From: Marinospirillum perlucidum
GTDB lineage: Bacteria; Pseudomonadota; Gammaproteobacteria; Pseudomonadales; Halomonadaceae
Reading direction: 5' to 3'
Length of the DNA: 64,000 nucleotides
NCBI RefSeq assembly: GCF_003336805.1
Contig: NZ_QFWJ01000001.1
Coordinates: forward strand, 186,001-250,000
Shown here: one piece after another, positions 55,224 through 64,000 of the stretch
How the letters are laid out: each line of letters begins with the position of its first letter
Position numbering within the stretch: position 1 is the stretch's first letter
The notes under the pieces: generated by a model
What the model was told of the DNA's origin: nothing
What the model saw: only the letters and a program-made list of their open reading frames with translations
The model's database searches: none
Made by a program: the position numbers and the translations under genes

Positions 55224-55302
55224 GAGCTCGGTTTCCGTTGATTTTTAAGTTGTGTAATTAGTGTAACTAATGGTAATCACTTCCGGTTAGGGTGTCCACC
55301 GT

Positions 55303-56166
55303 TCAACTTTTAAGCGGATCGTGCAGCTCGCAGGCCTGAAGTGTGTTCTCCAGCAGGCTGGCAACCGTCATGGGGCCAACGCCACCGGGTACCGGGGTGA
55401 TCCAGGCTGCTCTTTGGCTGGCGGCTTCAAATTCAATGTCCCCGGCCAGGCTGCCGTCTTCCAGACGGTTGATACCAACATCAATCACCAGGGCACCGGG
55501 TTTGATCCATTCCCCCTTGACCAGCCCGGGTTTGCCCACACCGACGACCAGCAGGTCGGCGGCAGCTACTTCGGCTTTCAGGTCCTTGGTGAAGCGGTGA
55601 GTGACGGTGACCGTGCAGCCTGCCAGCAGTAATTCCAGAGCCATGGGGCGGCCGACAATATTGGAAGCGCCGACGATGGTGGCTTTCATCCCCTTGAGGT
55701 TCTCGCCCAGATTGTTTAGCAGGGTCATGATGCCCTTGGGAGTGCAGGGGCGCAGCAGGGGCTGGCGTTGGGCCAGGCGGCCCAGGTTGTAAGGATGAAA
55801 GCCATCTACGTCCTTGTCGGGCGAGATGCGTTCCAGTAGAGGGTCTGCGCTCAGGTGTTCAGGTAAAGGCAGTTGCAGAAGAATGCCGTCAATCGAGGTA
55901 TCGGCATTCAGTTGATCGATCAGCCTCTCCAGCTCCTCTTGAGTGGTGGTTGCCTCCAGCGGGTGGGAGTGAGAGAGGATGCCCGCTTTTTCACAAGCGA
56001 GGTGTTTATTGCGGACATAGACTTCCGAGGCGGGATCACTGCCTACCAGAATGACGGCGAGTGCAGGGGGTCTTTTACCAGCTTGGGTACGTTCTTGGAC
56101 ACGATTGGCGACTTCTTCACGAAGATCAAGAGCTGTTTGTTTTCCATCAATCAGTTGCGCGCTCAT
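55303..56166 (-). CDS. folD: Bifunctional methylenetetrahydrofolate dehydrogenase/cyclohydrolase
   Basis: Cytosolic one-carbon enzyme making 10-formyl-THF from 5,10-methylene-THF with NADP+. The 287 residues show [22 protein letters not shown] (catalytic Lys), [30 protein letters not shown] and [19 protein letters not shown]. It is a single gene whose start lies about 140 bases from the divergent tRNA-Pro promoter. Confidence 0.97.
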   Translation of the reverse strand: MSAQLIDGKQTALDLREEVANRVQERTQAGKRPPALAVILVGSDPASEVYVRNKHLACEKAGILSHSHPLEATTTQEELERLIDQLNADTSIDGILLQLPLPEHLSADPLLERISPDKDVDGFHPYNLGRLAQRQPLLRPCTPKGIMTLLNNLGENLKGMKATIVGASNIVGRPMALELLLAGCTVTVTHRFTKDLKAEVAAADLLVVGVGKPGLVKGEWIKPGALVIDVGINRLEDGSLAGDIEFEAASQRAAWITPVPGGVGPMTVASLLENTLQACELHDPLKS

Positions 56167-56304
56167 CTAGGCTGGTTCCACTTGCAAAGGTAGAGAAAAG
56201 AAAATTAAGATGCGGATATTGTCGCATGACAGAGGGGCTAGGGAAACTCTACGGGCTTTTAAAGTCTGTCGAAGTAAAAAAATAAACATTTTTGCTTCAA
56301 GGGG

Positions 56305-56332
56305 TTGACCGAAAAAAATAAGTCCCTATAAT
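56305..56332 (+). promoter_or_regulatory. Promoter of the tRNA-Pro/Arg/His unit
   Basis: TTGACC (56305-56310) and a perfect TATAAT (56327-56332) are 16 bases apart. GCGC follows the -10 box, a GC-rich discriminator as in stringently controlled stable-RNA promoters. tRNA-Pro begins about 52 bases on. Confidence 0.82.
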
Positions 56333-56384
56333 GCGCATCTCGTTGGCAGGGACTTCTTCGCAAGCCCTTGCTGGCAAAGCAAAA

Positions 56385-56461
56385 CGGGGTATAGCGCAGT
56401 CTGGTAGCGCGCCTGCTTTGGGAGCAGGATGTCGGGGGTTCGAATCCCTCTACCCCGACCA
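56385..56461 (+). tRNA. tRNA-Pro (anticodon TGG)
   Basis: Acceptor CGGGGTA pairs with TACCCCG. The anticodon stem CCTGC/GCAGG encloses loop TTTGGGA with anticodon TGG, GGTTCGAATCC forms the T arm, and CCA is encoded. It is the first of three co-oriented tRNAs. Confidence 0.96.
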
Positions 56462-56507
56462 CTTTATTGAGTGGTTACAAGCAAAGTCTCGAGCAGGTAT
56501 GAATTTA

Positions 56508-56584
56508 GCGCCTATAGCTCAACCGGATAGAGCAACGGCCTTCTAAGCCGTAGGTTGCAGGTTCGAGTCCTGCTGGGCGCGCCA
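56508..56584 (+). tRNA. tRNA-Arg (anticodon TCT)
   Basis: Acceptor GCGCCTA pairs with TGGGCGC. The anticodon stem ACGGC/GCCGT encloses loop CTTCTAA with anticodon TCT, reading AGA/AGG. The T arm GGTTCGAGTCC and encoded CCA are present. Confidence 0.95.
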
Positions 56585-56612
56585 AGCGCTCTTAAACGAG
56601 ACGACCTATGTG

Positions 56613-56688
56613 GTGAGCGTAGCTCAGTTGGTAGAGCTCTGGATTGTGACTCCAGCGGTCGTGGGTTCGAGCCCCATCGTTCACCCCA
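56613..56688 (+). tRNA. tRNA-His (anticodon GTG)
   Basis: Acceptor GTGAGCG pairs with CGTTCAC. The anticodon stem CTGGA/TCCAG encloses loop TTGTGAC with anticodon GTG. The discriminator is C, and the base before the acceptor (56612) is G, giving the extra G-1:C73 pair typical of bacterial tRNA-His. CCA is encoded. Confidence 0.96.
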
Positions 56689-56713
56689 TCCCTTCTTTAT
56701 TTAGTTTGATCAG

Positions 56714-56743
56714 GCTGCGCCAAATTATGGGTGCGGCTTTTTT
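56714..56743 (+). terminator. Terminator of the tRNA unit
   Basis: GCTGCGCC (56714-56721) pairs with GGTGCGGC (56730-56737), including two G-T pairs, and is followed by six T. No open frame that I trust lies in the rest of the spacer to tig. Confidence 0.78.
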
Positions 56744-56944
56744 GTGTTCGTCCTTTTTTCAGCAGGCAGCAATTAGGTGCCTTTTTGGTGCAGAACTTCC
56801 CATTTTTGCTGATCTGATCGCATTTTTTCGGTATCCCGGCTTGCTGCTGGGGCCTGTTGCTCTTAAAATCCCTCCTTTGGAATTAAGACCTGTTGCTTAA
56901 ATTTTATTTTGCAAAGCCCATTTAGTGTTTAACGAGGATCATCC

Positions 56945-58246
56945 ATGCAAGTTTCCGTAGAAACGACTTCCCCGCTGGAGCGCCGTCTGACCATTCAGGT
57001 GCCGGCTGAGAAGGTAGATACCGCTGTCGATGCCCGTCTGAAGCAGACTGCCAAAAAAGTTAAGATTGACGGCTTCCGCCCCGGCAAAGTGCCTATGAGT
57101 GTTGTTAAAAGTCGTTTCGGTGACAGTGTACGCCAGGAAGTTCTTTCTGAATTGATGCGTGAGCACTTTATTGAAGCCGTTACCCAGGAAGAACTGAATC
57201 CTGCAGGTACGCCTGATATTGAGCCTTTGAAGATGAAGGCTGGCGAGCCTTTTGAATTTGCCGCCAAATTTGAAGTTTATCCCGAGATTGAAATCAAGTC
57301 GCTGGAAGGTGAAAAGGTCGAGCGTCCTGTAGCCGAGATTCAGGATGGCGATCTGGAAGAGCTGATTGCCGATCTGCGTAAGCAGCGCGCCAGCTATGAA
57401 GAAGAAGACAAGGCAGCTGAAGAAGGCGACCAGGTTAATCTGGACTTTGAAGGCTTTATTGATGGTGAAGCTTTTGCCGGTGGCAAGGCTGAAGGCCATG
57501 ATCTGGTTCTGGGTTCCAACTCCTTTATTCCCGGTTTTGAAGAACAGTTGCAAGGTGCCAAGGCGGGTGACGAGAAAGAAGTCAAGGTGACCTTCCCTGA
57601 AGACTATCAGGCAGAAGATCTGGCTGGTAAAGAAGCGACTTTCCAGTGCAAGATCAATTCAGTCAAAGCACAAAAACTGCCTGAGCTGAATGACGAATTC
57701 TTTGCAGCCTTTGGTGTGACTGAAGGTGGTGAAGAAGCTTTCCGCAAGGAAGTTCGTAAGAACATGGAAGCCCAGCTGAAGCAGGCGATTCGTAACAATA
57801 CCAAGCAGGCTGTTTTTGACGCCCTGATGAAGGCGAACCCAATTGAGGTGCCCGCAGCACTGATTGATAACGAGGTGGATAACCTGCGTCGTCAGGCGGC
57901 TCAGCAGTACAACCTGGGTGAAGATTTTGATATCAGCCAGATTCCAGCAGATCTGTTCAAGGATCAGGCAAAAAATAATGTCATTCTTGGCTTGCTGGTT
58001 GGTGAAATCATCAAAACCAATGAAATGCAGGCTGACGAAGCCGTTGTTGATGGCATGATTGATGAGATGGCTCAGTCCTACCAGGAGCCAGAGAAGGTGG
58101 TTGAGCATTACAAGTCCAACCCTGAGATGCTGCGTCAGATTCAGGCGGCGGCTCTGGAACAGCAAGTAGTTGATAAGCTGCTGGCTGAAGCAGAAGTGAC
58201 CGATGTCACCAAGAGCTTCAAAGAGCTGGCAATGCCTGCTCAGTAA
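56945..58246 (+). CDS. tig: Trigger factor
   Basis: Ribosome-associated chaperone and peptidyl-prolyl isomerase, 433 residues. The N-terminal ribosome-binding loop KIDGFRPGKVPMSVV (the GFRxGKxP signature) is followed by the FKBP-type domain (EEGDQVNLDFEGFIDGEAF, about 155-240) and the helical C-terminal arms. GAGG precedes the ATG. It is the first of the tig-clpP-clpX-lon-hupB-ppiD series and has its own terminator. Confidence 0.98.
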   Translation: MQVSVETTSPLERRLTIQVPAEKVDTAVDARLKQTAKKVKIDGFRPGKVPMSVVKSRFGDSVRQEVLSELMREHFIEAVTQEELNPAGTPDIEPLKMKAGEPFEFAAKFEVYPEIEIKSLEGEKVERPVAEIQDGDLEELIADLRKQRASYEEEDKAAEEGDQVNLDFEGFIDGEAFAGGKAEGHDLVLGSNSFIPGFEEQLQGAKAGDEKEVKVTFPEDYQAEDLAGKEATFQCKINSVKAQKLPELNDEFFAAFGVTEGGEEAFRKEVRKNMEAQLKQAIRNNTKQAVFDALMKANPIEVPAALIDNEVDNLRRQAAQQYNLGEDFDISQIPADLFKDQAKNNVILGLLVGEIIKTNEMQADEAVVDGMIDEMAQSYQEPEKVVEHYKSNPEMLRQIQAAALEQQVVDKLLAEAEVTDVTKSFKELAMPAQ

Positions 58247-58280
58247 GGTTGAGCCCTTAGGGTTAGCCAGCTGTTATGCT

Positions 58281-58312
58281 AAAACCGGCGCTTTTGCGCC
58301 GGTTGTTTTTTT
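58281..58312 (+). terminator. Terminator of tig
   Basis: AACCGGCGC and GCGCCGGTT form a 9-bp stem around TTTT, then GTTTTTTT. It separates tig from clpP, which therefore needs its own promoter. Confidence 0.93.
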
Positions 58313-58402
58313 GGGGTTAGGATTAATTCCTAGTGGAATTTATTTCCATCCTCAGTTAGTTTAGAGACTAAGACATCACTTATGGCTAAAAACGGGGCAA
58401 TA

Positions 58403-59020
58403 ATGAGTAACAGTTTGGATATTCAAAATGCCGGTGGTCTAGTACCCATGGTGGTAGAGCAGTCTGCCCGTGGGGAACGTTCTTACGATATTTATTCGCG
58501 TCTGCTTAAAGAACGCGTCATTTTCCTGGTCGGCCAGGTGGAAGATTACATGGCCAACCTGGTTGTTGCCCAGATGCTTTTTCTGGAATCGGAAAATCCT
58601 GATAAAGATATTTACCTGTACATTAATTCTCCCGGTGGTTCCGTAACGGCTGGCATGTCTATTTACGACACCATGCAGTTTATCAAGCCGGATGTTTCTA
58701 CCATGTGTATTGGTCAGGCCGCGAGCATGGGTGCCCTCTTGCTGGCTGGCGGGGCAGAAGGCAAGCGCCACTGTCTGCCCAATTCGCGCATGATGATTCA
58801 CCAGCCGCTGGGTGGTTATCAGGGTCAGGCTTCGGATATTGAGATTCACACCCGTGAAATCCTGGGTATTCGTGAAAAGCTGAACCGAATTCTTGCCCAG
58901 CACACGGGTCAAAGTCTGAAAACCATTGCCAAGGATACTGATCGTGATAATTTCATGGATGGTCCCACGGCAGTTGATTATGGCCTGATCGATTCAGTGC
59001 TGGATAAACGTCCTGAGTAA
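58403..59020 (+). CDS. clpP: ATP-dependent Clp protease proteolytic subunit
   Basis: Serine protease ring of ClpXP/ClpAP. The 205 residues carry the triad Ser108 ([11 protein letters not shown]), His133 (MMIHQPLGG) and Asp182 (TDRDNFM), and the N-terminal propeptide-like stretch. I prefer the ATG at 58403 because ACGGGG lies just upstream; an in-frame ATG at 58382 has no ribosome binding site. It is followed by a small hairpin and then clpX. Confidence 0.97.
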   Translation: MSNSLDIQNAGGLVPMVVEQSARGERSYDIYSRLLKERVIFLVGQVEDYMANLVVAQMLFLESENPDKDIYLYINSPGGSVTAGMSIYDTMQFIKPDVSTMCIGQAASMGALLLAGGAEGKRHCLPNSRMMIHQPLGGYQGQASDIEIHTREILGIREKLNRILAQHTGQSLKTIAKDTDRDNFMDGPTAVDYGLIDSVLDKRPE

Positions 59021-59042
59021 CTGGGCAGCAAATCAAGAGAAC

Positions 59043-59065
59043 AACCCGCCGCGTTTCGGCGGGTT
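59043..59065 (+). other. Hairpin between clpP and clpX
   Basis: AACCCGCCG and CGGCGGGTT form a 9-bp stem with a 5-base loop but no T-run follows, so it may be a partial terminator or a processing site that lowers clpX relative to clpP. Confidence 0.65.
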
Positions 59066-59092
59066 CGTTGATGAAGTGAATGGGGTAAAAGC

Positions 59093-60373
<1,281 letters not shown>

Positions 60374-60403
60374 TTGACGCTGCCTGCCACTTTTAGGGAA
60401 AGG

Positions 60404-60430
60404 AAAAAAAGGGCCTGGCGCCCTTTTTTT
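60404..60430 (+). terminator. Terminator of clpX
   Basis: GGGC and GCCC, extended by seven A/T pairs, form a hairpin with a CTGGC-type loop followed by a T-run. It lies 30 bases after the clpX stop; lon therefore likely has a promoter of its own, though I did not find a clear one. Confidence 0.85.
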
Positions 60431-60474
60431 CTGTGTCTTTCCTGCCGAATTCTGAATTAAGAGGTAACTCTGCG

Positions 60475-62910
60475 ATGTCGCAGCACGACAAATCATCTGA
60501 TAGCAAACGTTTTGAACTTCCCCTGTTGCCACTGCGTGATGTAGTGGTTTATCCGCAGATGGTCATTCCTCTTTTTGTTGGTCGTGAAAAATCCATTCAT
60601 GCGCTTGAAGCGGCCATGGCGGCCGACAAAAAAGTCTTCCTGTTGGCGCAAAAGGATCCGGAAATGGATGATCCGGAGACGGATCAACTTTATTCCATCG
60701 GTACTCAAGCCAGTATTCTCCAGCTACTGCGTCTTCCGGATGGTACTGTCAAGGTGCTGATCGAGGGGGATGAGCGTGCACGCCTGCTGGAAACCCGTGA
60801 TTACCAGGGTTATAACGAAGAGGGCGAGCCGGTCGACTATGTTTTGGCGGAAGGTGAAGAGCTGGCCAGTGAAACTCTGTCTGAAAAAGAGCAGGAAGTC
60901 CTGACACGGGTGCTCCTGAGCCAGTTTGAACACTACGTCAAGCTGTCCAAAAAAGTACCCAATGAAGTTTTAAATAGTCTTCAGAATATTGAAGATCCCA
61001 CGCGTATGGTGGATACCGTCTCCTCGCACATGTCCTTGACGGTCAAGGACAAACAGGAGCTGCTGGAGTTGGATCGCGTTCGCGATCGTATCGAACGCCT
61101 GATGGCCCAGATTGAAGAAGAAATTGATCTTCTGCAGGTCGAGAAGCGAATTCGCTCGCGGGTCAAGCAGCAGATGGAGAAGACCCAGCGCGAGTATTAT
61201 CTGAATGAGCAGATGAAAGCCATTCAGAAGGAAATGGGCGATCTGGAAAATTCCGGCAATGAAATGGAACAGCTGGAACAGAAGATTGATAAGGCGGGGC
61301 TGCCCGCTGAAGCCAAGGACAAGGCCAAGACAGAACTGAACAAGCTGAAGATGATGTCGCCGACTTCAGCAGAAGCGACCGTAGTGCGTGGCTATCTGGA
61401 TTGGATGGTCAGCCTGCCCTGGAAAAAGCGCTCACGAGCTAGCATAGACCTGCAAAAAGCGACCGAAATACTCGATGCCGATCATTATGGCCTGGAAGAG
61501 GTTAAAGAGCGGATTCTGGATTATCTGGCTGTGCAGCAGCGGGTGAAAAAGATTCGTGGTTCAGTACTGTGCCTGGTGGGGCCTCCCGGTGTCGGCAAAA
61601 CCTCGCTGGGGCAGTCGATTGCTCGTGCGGTCAACCGCAAATACGTGCGTATGGCTTTGGGCGGTGTTCGCGATGAAGCGGAAATTCGTGGTCATCGTCG
61701 AACCTATATTGGCTCCATGCCCGGCAAGCTGATCCAGAAGATGTCCAAGGTGGGGGTTAAAAACCCGCTGTTCCTGTTTGACGAGATCGACAAGCTGGGC
61801 ATGGATCACCGGGGTGATCCGTCCTCGGCGTTACTGGAAGTGCTGGACCCCGAGCAGAACAGCAAATTCAGTGATCACTATCTGGAAGTGGATTTTGATC
61901 TTTCTGAAGTCCTGTTTATCTGTACCGCCAATTCCATGAATATTCCGGCACCGCTGCTGGATCGTATGGAAGTGGTCAGACTGCCCGGCTACACCGAAGA
62001 TGAAAAAGCCAATATTGCCGAACGCTATCTGCTTCCCAAGCAGATGAAAAATGCCGGTTTGAAGGCCGATGAAGCCAGTTTTGACGCTGCCTCCTTGCTG
62101 GAGATGATCCGCTACTACACCCGGGAAGCCGGTGTGCGCGAACTGGAGCGTCAGATTACACGAGTCTGCCGCAAGGTGGTTCGCGAGCTGGGTGAAGGCA
62201 AGGCAGAAGCTCCCGTGGCTGTGACTGCTGAGCAGATCGAGCACTACCTGGGTGTGCGCAAGTACAACTATGGCCTGGCTGACCAGGATAACCAGGTGGG
62301 TCGGGTGACGGGTCTGGCCTGGACCAGTGTTGGTGGTGAGCTGCTCAATATTGAAGCCGCAATTATGCCCGGCAAGGCCCGTCTGGTGAAAACCGGTTCT
62401 CTGGGTGAGGTGATGCAGGAATCCATCCAGGCAGCCCTGACTGTGGTGCGTAGCCGCAGCGCCAGCCTGGGGATAGATCCTGAACTCTATGAGAAGCAGG
62501 ATATCCATATCCACGTTCCCGAAGGGGCGACGCCCAAGGATGGCCCCAGTGCCGGTATCAGCATGTGTACTGCCCTGGTTTCAGCCTTTACCGGGATTCC
62601 CATACGTTCCGATGTGGCCATGACCGGCGAGATTAATCTGCGTGGTGAAGTCATGCAGATTGGTGGTCTCAAGGAAAAGCTTCTGGCGGCGCGTCGCGGT
62701 GGTATTAAGACGGTGTTAATACCCAAGGATAATGAACGCGATCTTAAAGAGATTCCCGACAGTATCAAAGGGCCGCTGGAGATCCTCCCTGTGCAGTGGA
62801 TTGACCAGGTGCTGGAGGTTGCCTTGGCAGAGGCTCCGGAACCTTTAGCGACTCCGACCTTGGCTGCCAGCGAGGAAAAAAAGGAAAAAAACCGGCCAGG
62901 AACTCATTAA
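60475..62910 (+). CDS. lon: ATP-dependent protease Lon
   Basis: Cytosolic AAA+ protease degrading misfolded and regulatory proteins. The 811 residues have the N-terminal substrate domain (RFELPLLPLRDVVVYPQMVIPLFVGR), Walker A GPPGVGKTS, Walker B LFLFDEIDK, and the Ser-Lys dyad in DGPSAGISM (Ser692) and GLKEKLLA (Lys735). The C-terminal tail is Lys/Glu-rich and unlike typical Lon ends. The ATG at 60475 has GAGG ten bases upstream; a longer frame from 60433 is unlikely. Confidence 0.97.
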   Translation: MSQHDKSSDSKRFELPLLPLRDVVVYPQMVIPLFVGREKSIHALEAAMAADKKVFLLAQKDPEMDDPETDQLYSIGTQASILQLLRLPDGTVKVLIEGDERARLLETRDYQGYNEEGEPVDYVLAEGEELASETLSEKEQEVLTRVLLSQFEHYVKLSKKVPNEVLNSLQNIEDPTRMVDTVSSHMSLTVKDKQELLELDRVRDRIERLMAQIEEEIDLLQVEKRIRSRVKQQMEKTQREYYLNEQMKAIQKEMGDLENSGNEMEQLEQKIDKAGLPAEAKDKAKTELNKLKMMSPTSAEATVVRGYLDWMVSLPWKKRSRASIDLQKATEILDADHYGLEEVKERILDYLAVQQRVKKIRGSVLCLVGPPGVGKTSLGQSIARAVNRKYVRMALGGVRDEAEIRGHRRTYIGSMPGKLIQKMSKVGVKNPLFLFDEIDKLGMDHRGDPSSALLEVLDPEQNSKFSDHYLEVDFDLSEVLFICTANSMNIPAPLLDRMEVVRLPGYTEDEKANIAERYLLPKQMKNAGLKADEASFDAASLLEMIRYYTREAGVRELERQITRVCRKVVRELGEGKAEAPVAVTAEQIEHYLGVRKYNYGLADQDNQVGRVTGLAWTSVGGELLNIEAAIMPGKARLVKTGSLGEVMQESIQAALTVVRSRSASLGIDPELYEKQDIHIHVPEGATPKDGPSAGISMCTALVSAFTGIPIRSDVAMTGEINLRGEVMQIGGLKEKLLAARRGGIKTVLIPKDNERDLKEIPDSIKGPLEILPVQWIDQVLEVALAEAPEPLATPTLAASEEKKEKNRPGTH

Positions 62911-62945
62911 ACGGGTAATTAATTGGCAAATGGGTATTTCCTTAA

Positions 62946-63030
62946 GGCGGGTATAAAGGCTAAGATACCCGCCATGCGGTCGAGCTGAAGCATTACGTCC
63001 GTTCAGTTACTAGCTGGCTGGCAGCCAGCT
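62946..63030 (+). other. Two hairpins between lon and hupB
   Basis: GGCGGGTAT/ATACCCGCC (62946-62954 with 62965-62973) is a perfect 9-bp stem. AGCTGGCT/AGCCAGCT (63012-63019 with 63023-63030) is an 8-bp stem with a GGC loop, whose last T is the first base of the hupB -35 box. The first may end the lon transcript despite lacking a T-run. The rest of the 264-base gap holds the hupB promoter and no gene that I can support. Confidence 0.6.
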
Positions 63031-63059
63031 TGACAGTTTTTCAGAGATGTTGGTATAAA
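63030..63059 (+). promoter_or_regulatory. hupB promoter
   Basis: TTGACA (63030-63035) and TATAAA (63054-63059) are 18 bases apart. The leader to hupB would be about 108 bases. Confidence 0.72.
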
Positions 63060-63174
63060 GCCTTGCAAAAGGGTTGATAAGCCGACAGAGTTTATTTACT
63101 TTGATGCGTTCTGATCGTTTAGCCTAGTCTTTACGGAGCAGAAGCTAGTTTGAACCTAACTAAGGGGTGGAAGA

Positions 63175-63447
63175 GTGAACAAGTCAGAATTGATTGATGC
63201 TATCGCTACCAATGCAGATCTCCCTAAAGCTGCAGCAGGTCGCGCTCTGGATGCAATGCTGGATGCAGTAACCAGTACCATGCAAAAAGGTGACAGTGTT
63301 TCCCTGGTGGGTTTTGGTACCTTCTCTGTGAAAGAGCGTGCTGCTCGCACAGGTCGCAACCCTCAAACCGGTGCTGAAATTCAGATTGCTGCTGCCAAAG
63401 TGCCCAGCTTCAAGCCTGGTAAAGGTCTGAAGGATGCCGTTAACTGA
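63175..63447 (+). CDS. hupB: DNA-binding protein HU-beta
   Basis: Histone-like nucleoid protein, 90 residues, forming dimers that bend [30 protein letters not shown] carries the beta-arm with the conserved GRNPQTG loop, and the N-terminal helices begin [11 protein letters not shown]. It starts at GTG (63175), with AAGGGGTGG upstream. A strong terminator follows. Confidence 0.97.
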   Translation: MNKSELIDAIATNADLPKAAAGRALDAMLDAVTSTMQKGDSVSLVGFGTFSVKERAARTGRNPQTGAEIQIAAAKVPSFKPGKGLKDAVN

Positions 63448-63466
63448 GCATCAGTTGGCGAGTAGC

Positions 63467-63497
63467 AAAACGCACCCTCCGGGGTGCGTTTTTTTTT
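63467..63497 (+). terminator. Terminator of hupB
   Basis: AAAACGCACCC (63467-63477) and GGGTGCGTTTT (63482-63492) form an 11-bp stem around TCCG, within a run of nine T. Confidence 0.94.
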
Positions 63498-63517
63498 GCC
63501 ACCACTCTCCGTTTGCA

Positions 63518-63546
63518 TTGGTTGTTGTTCGCTTAGCCGGTATAAT
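63518..63546 (+). promoter_or_regulatory. ppiD promoter
   Basis: TTGGTT (63518-63523) and a perfect TATAAT (63541-63546) are 17 bases apart, giving a start near 63553 and a leader of about 30 bases. Confidence 0.7.
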
Positions 63547-63582
63547 TCCTTTTTCTTTTGTCGTGGGTAGACTGAGGGTTGC

Positions 63583-64000
63583 ATGCTTTTAAAAATCAGA
63601 GAGAAGTCCAAAGGCATCATTGCCTACTTCATCGTAGGCCTCATCGCTTTGGCATTTTCCTTATGGGGTATGGATTCACTCTTTACTGCCCTGAGAGGGG
63701 ATCCCAATGAAGTGGCAACGGTCAATGGTGAAAGCATCAGCCAGGTGCAGGTTGATCGTTACGCCCAACAGCAGATGAATCGTCTGTTGCAATCCGGCCA
63801 GTTCAGCCCTGAACAGCTGGACATGAACCAGATGCGTCAGCTGGCTTTGACCCAGCTGCTGCAGGAAGAACTACTGCGCCAGGAAGCGCAAGATCTCAGT
63901 TTGCGTATTCCCGAGCGTCAGTTAGAGCGCGAGATGGTGGCCTTTGATGCCTTCCACAATGAACAGGGACGCTTTGATCGAGAGCTCTTTATTGAGCGTT
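63583..64000 (+). CDS. ppiD: Peptidyl-prolyl isomerase PpiD, N-terminal part (3' end outside window)
   Basis: Periplasmic, membrane-anchored SurA-like folding factor. The visible 139 residues begin LLKIREKSKGIIAYFIVGLIALAFSLWGMDSLF, a short cytosolic start and one membrane anchor, then the chaperone helices (VATVNGESISQVQVDRYAQQQ, LALTQLLQEELLRQEA). This N-terminus is the PpiD/SurA-N pattern. GAGGG lies six bases before the ATG. The gene is cut by the window end; full PpiD is about 600 residues. It follows hupB, as in many gammaproteobacteria. Confidence 0.93.
   Translation, partial: MLLKIREKSKGIIAYFIVGLIALAFSLWGMDSLFTALRGDPNEVATVNGESISQVQVDRYAQQQMNRLLQSGQFSPEQLDMNQMRQLALTQLLQEELLRQEAQDLSLRIPERQLEREMVAFDAFHNEQGRFDRELFIER

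Noticed and set aside
60374-60474. Sigma-32 promoter before lon
   Set aside because: Neither CTTGAA nor CCCCAT at proper spacing was found between the clpX terminator and the lon start.

Overview
The window is an ordinary-looking stretch of a gammaproteobacterial chromosome with roughly balanced base composition. Three arrangements point to the Oceanospirillales/Pseudomonadales side of the class: lpd sits between sucB and sucC in one sdhCDAB-sucAB-lpd-sucCD run with gltA divergent; gltX is followed by tRNA-Ala and tRNA-Glu; and tig-clpP-clpX-lon-hupB-ppiD are in order. The genus cannot be fixed from sequence reading alone. I see no insertion sequence, prophage, integrase or CRISPR array. Genes are intact apart from the two cut by the window edges (gltX and ppiD).

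Layout. 1-1386: end of gltX and two tRNAs. 1387-4645: a PilZ/HD-GYP protein with a degenerate active site, and a 3-hydroxyisobutyrate-dehydrogenase-type reductase. 4655-17629: TCA cycle block (gltA on the minus strand; sdhCDAB, sucAB, lpd, sucCD on the plus strand), with hairpins in its larger spacers. 17640-25286: GST-like protein, small membrane protein, two overlapping hotdog thioesterases, htpG with a heat-shock promoter, an M15-type peptidase, a Bax-type glucosaminidase and selO. 25575-32885: gpsA, three alpha/beta hydrolases, a patatin, an AEC transporter with a tiny coupled membrane ORF, and azlCD. 32911-34871: a diguanylate cyclase with a CheY-CheC fusion. 35145-40760: sodB, a coiled-coil membrane protein, rhlB-dinG. 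41017-48000: a periplasmic-binding-protein/GGDEF fusion, a chemoreceptor, a CbiM-like membrane protein and a RegB/RegA-type redox two-component system. 48132-56166: prfC, an XRE-PAS regulator, asparaginase, aromatic aminotransferase, a second CheY/CheC/GGDEF operon and folD. 56385-56688: tRNA-Pro, tRNA-Arg, tRNA-His. 56945-64000: trigger factor, ClpP, ClpX, Lon, HU-beta and the start of PpiD.

How it works together. The core is respiratory metabolism (citrate synthase, succinate dehydrogenase, 2-oxoglutarate dehydrogenase, succinyl-CoA synthetase) and protein quality control (HtpG, Tig, ClpXP, Lon, PpiD). Around it lies a dense set of signalling genes: three GGDEF proteins, one HD-GYP protein, a chemoreceptor, and two receiver/CheC-phosphatase modules each immediately upstream of a GGDEF gene. 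The receiver + CheC + GGDEF cassette occurs twice about 19 kb apart, once as three genes and once with receiver and CheC fused. This is the most system-like feature of the window. Secondary signals are a perfect inverted pair of DnaA boxes at 1635-1657 and RNA structures that overlap the ribosome binding sites of selO and the GST gene.
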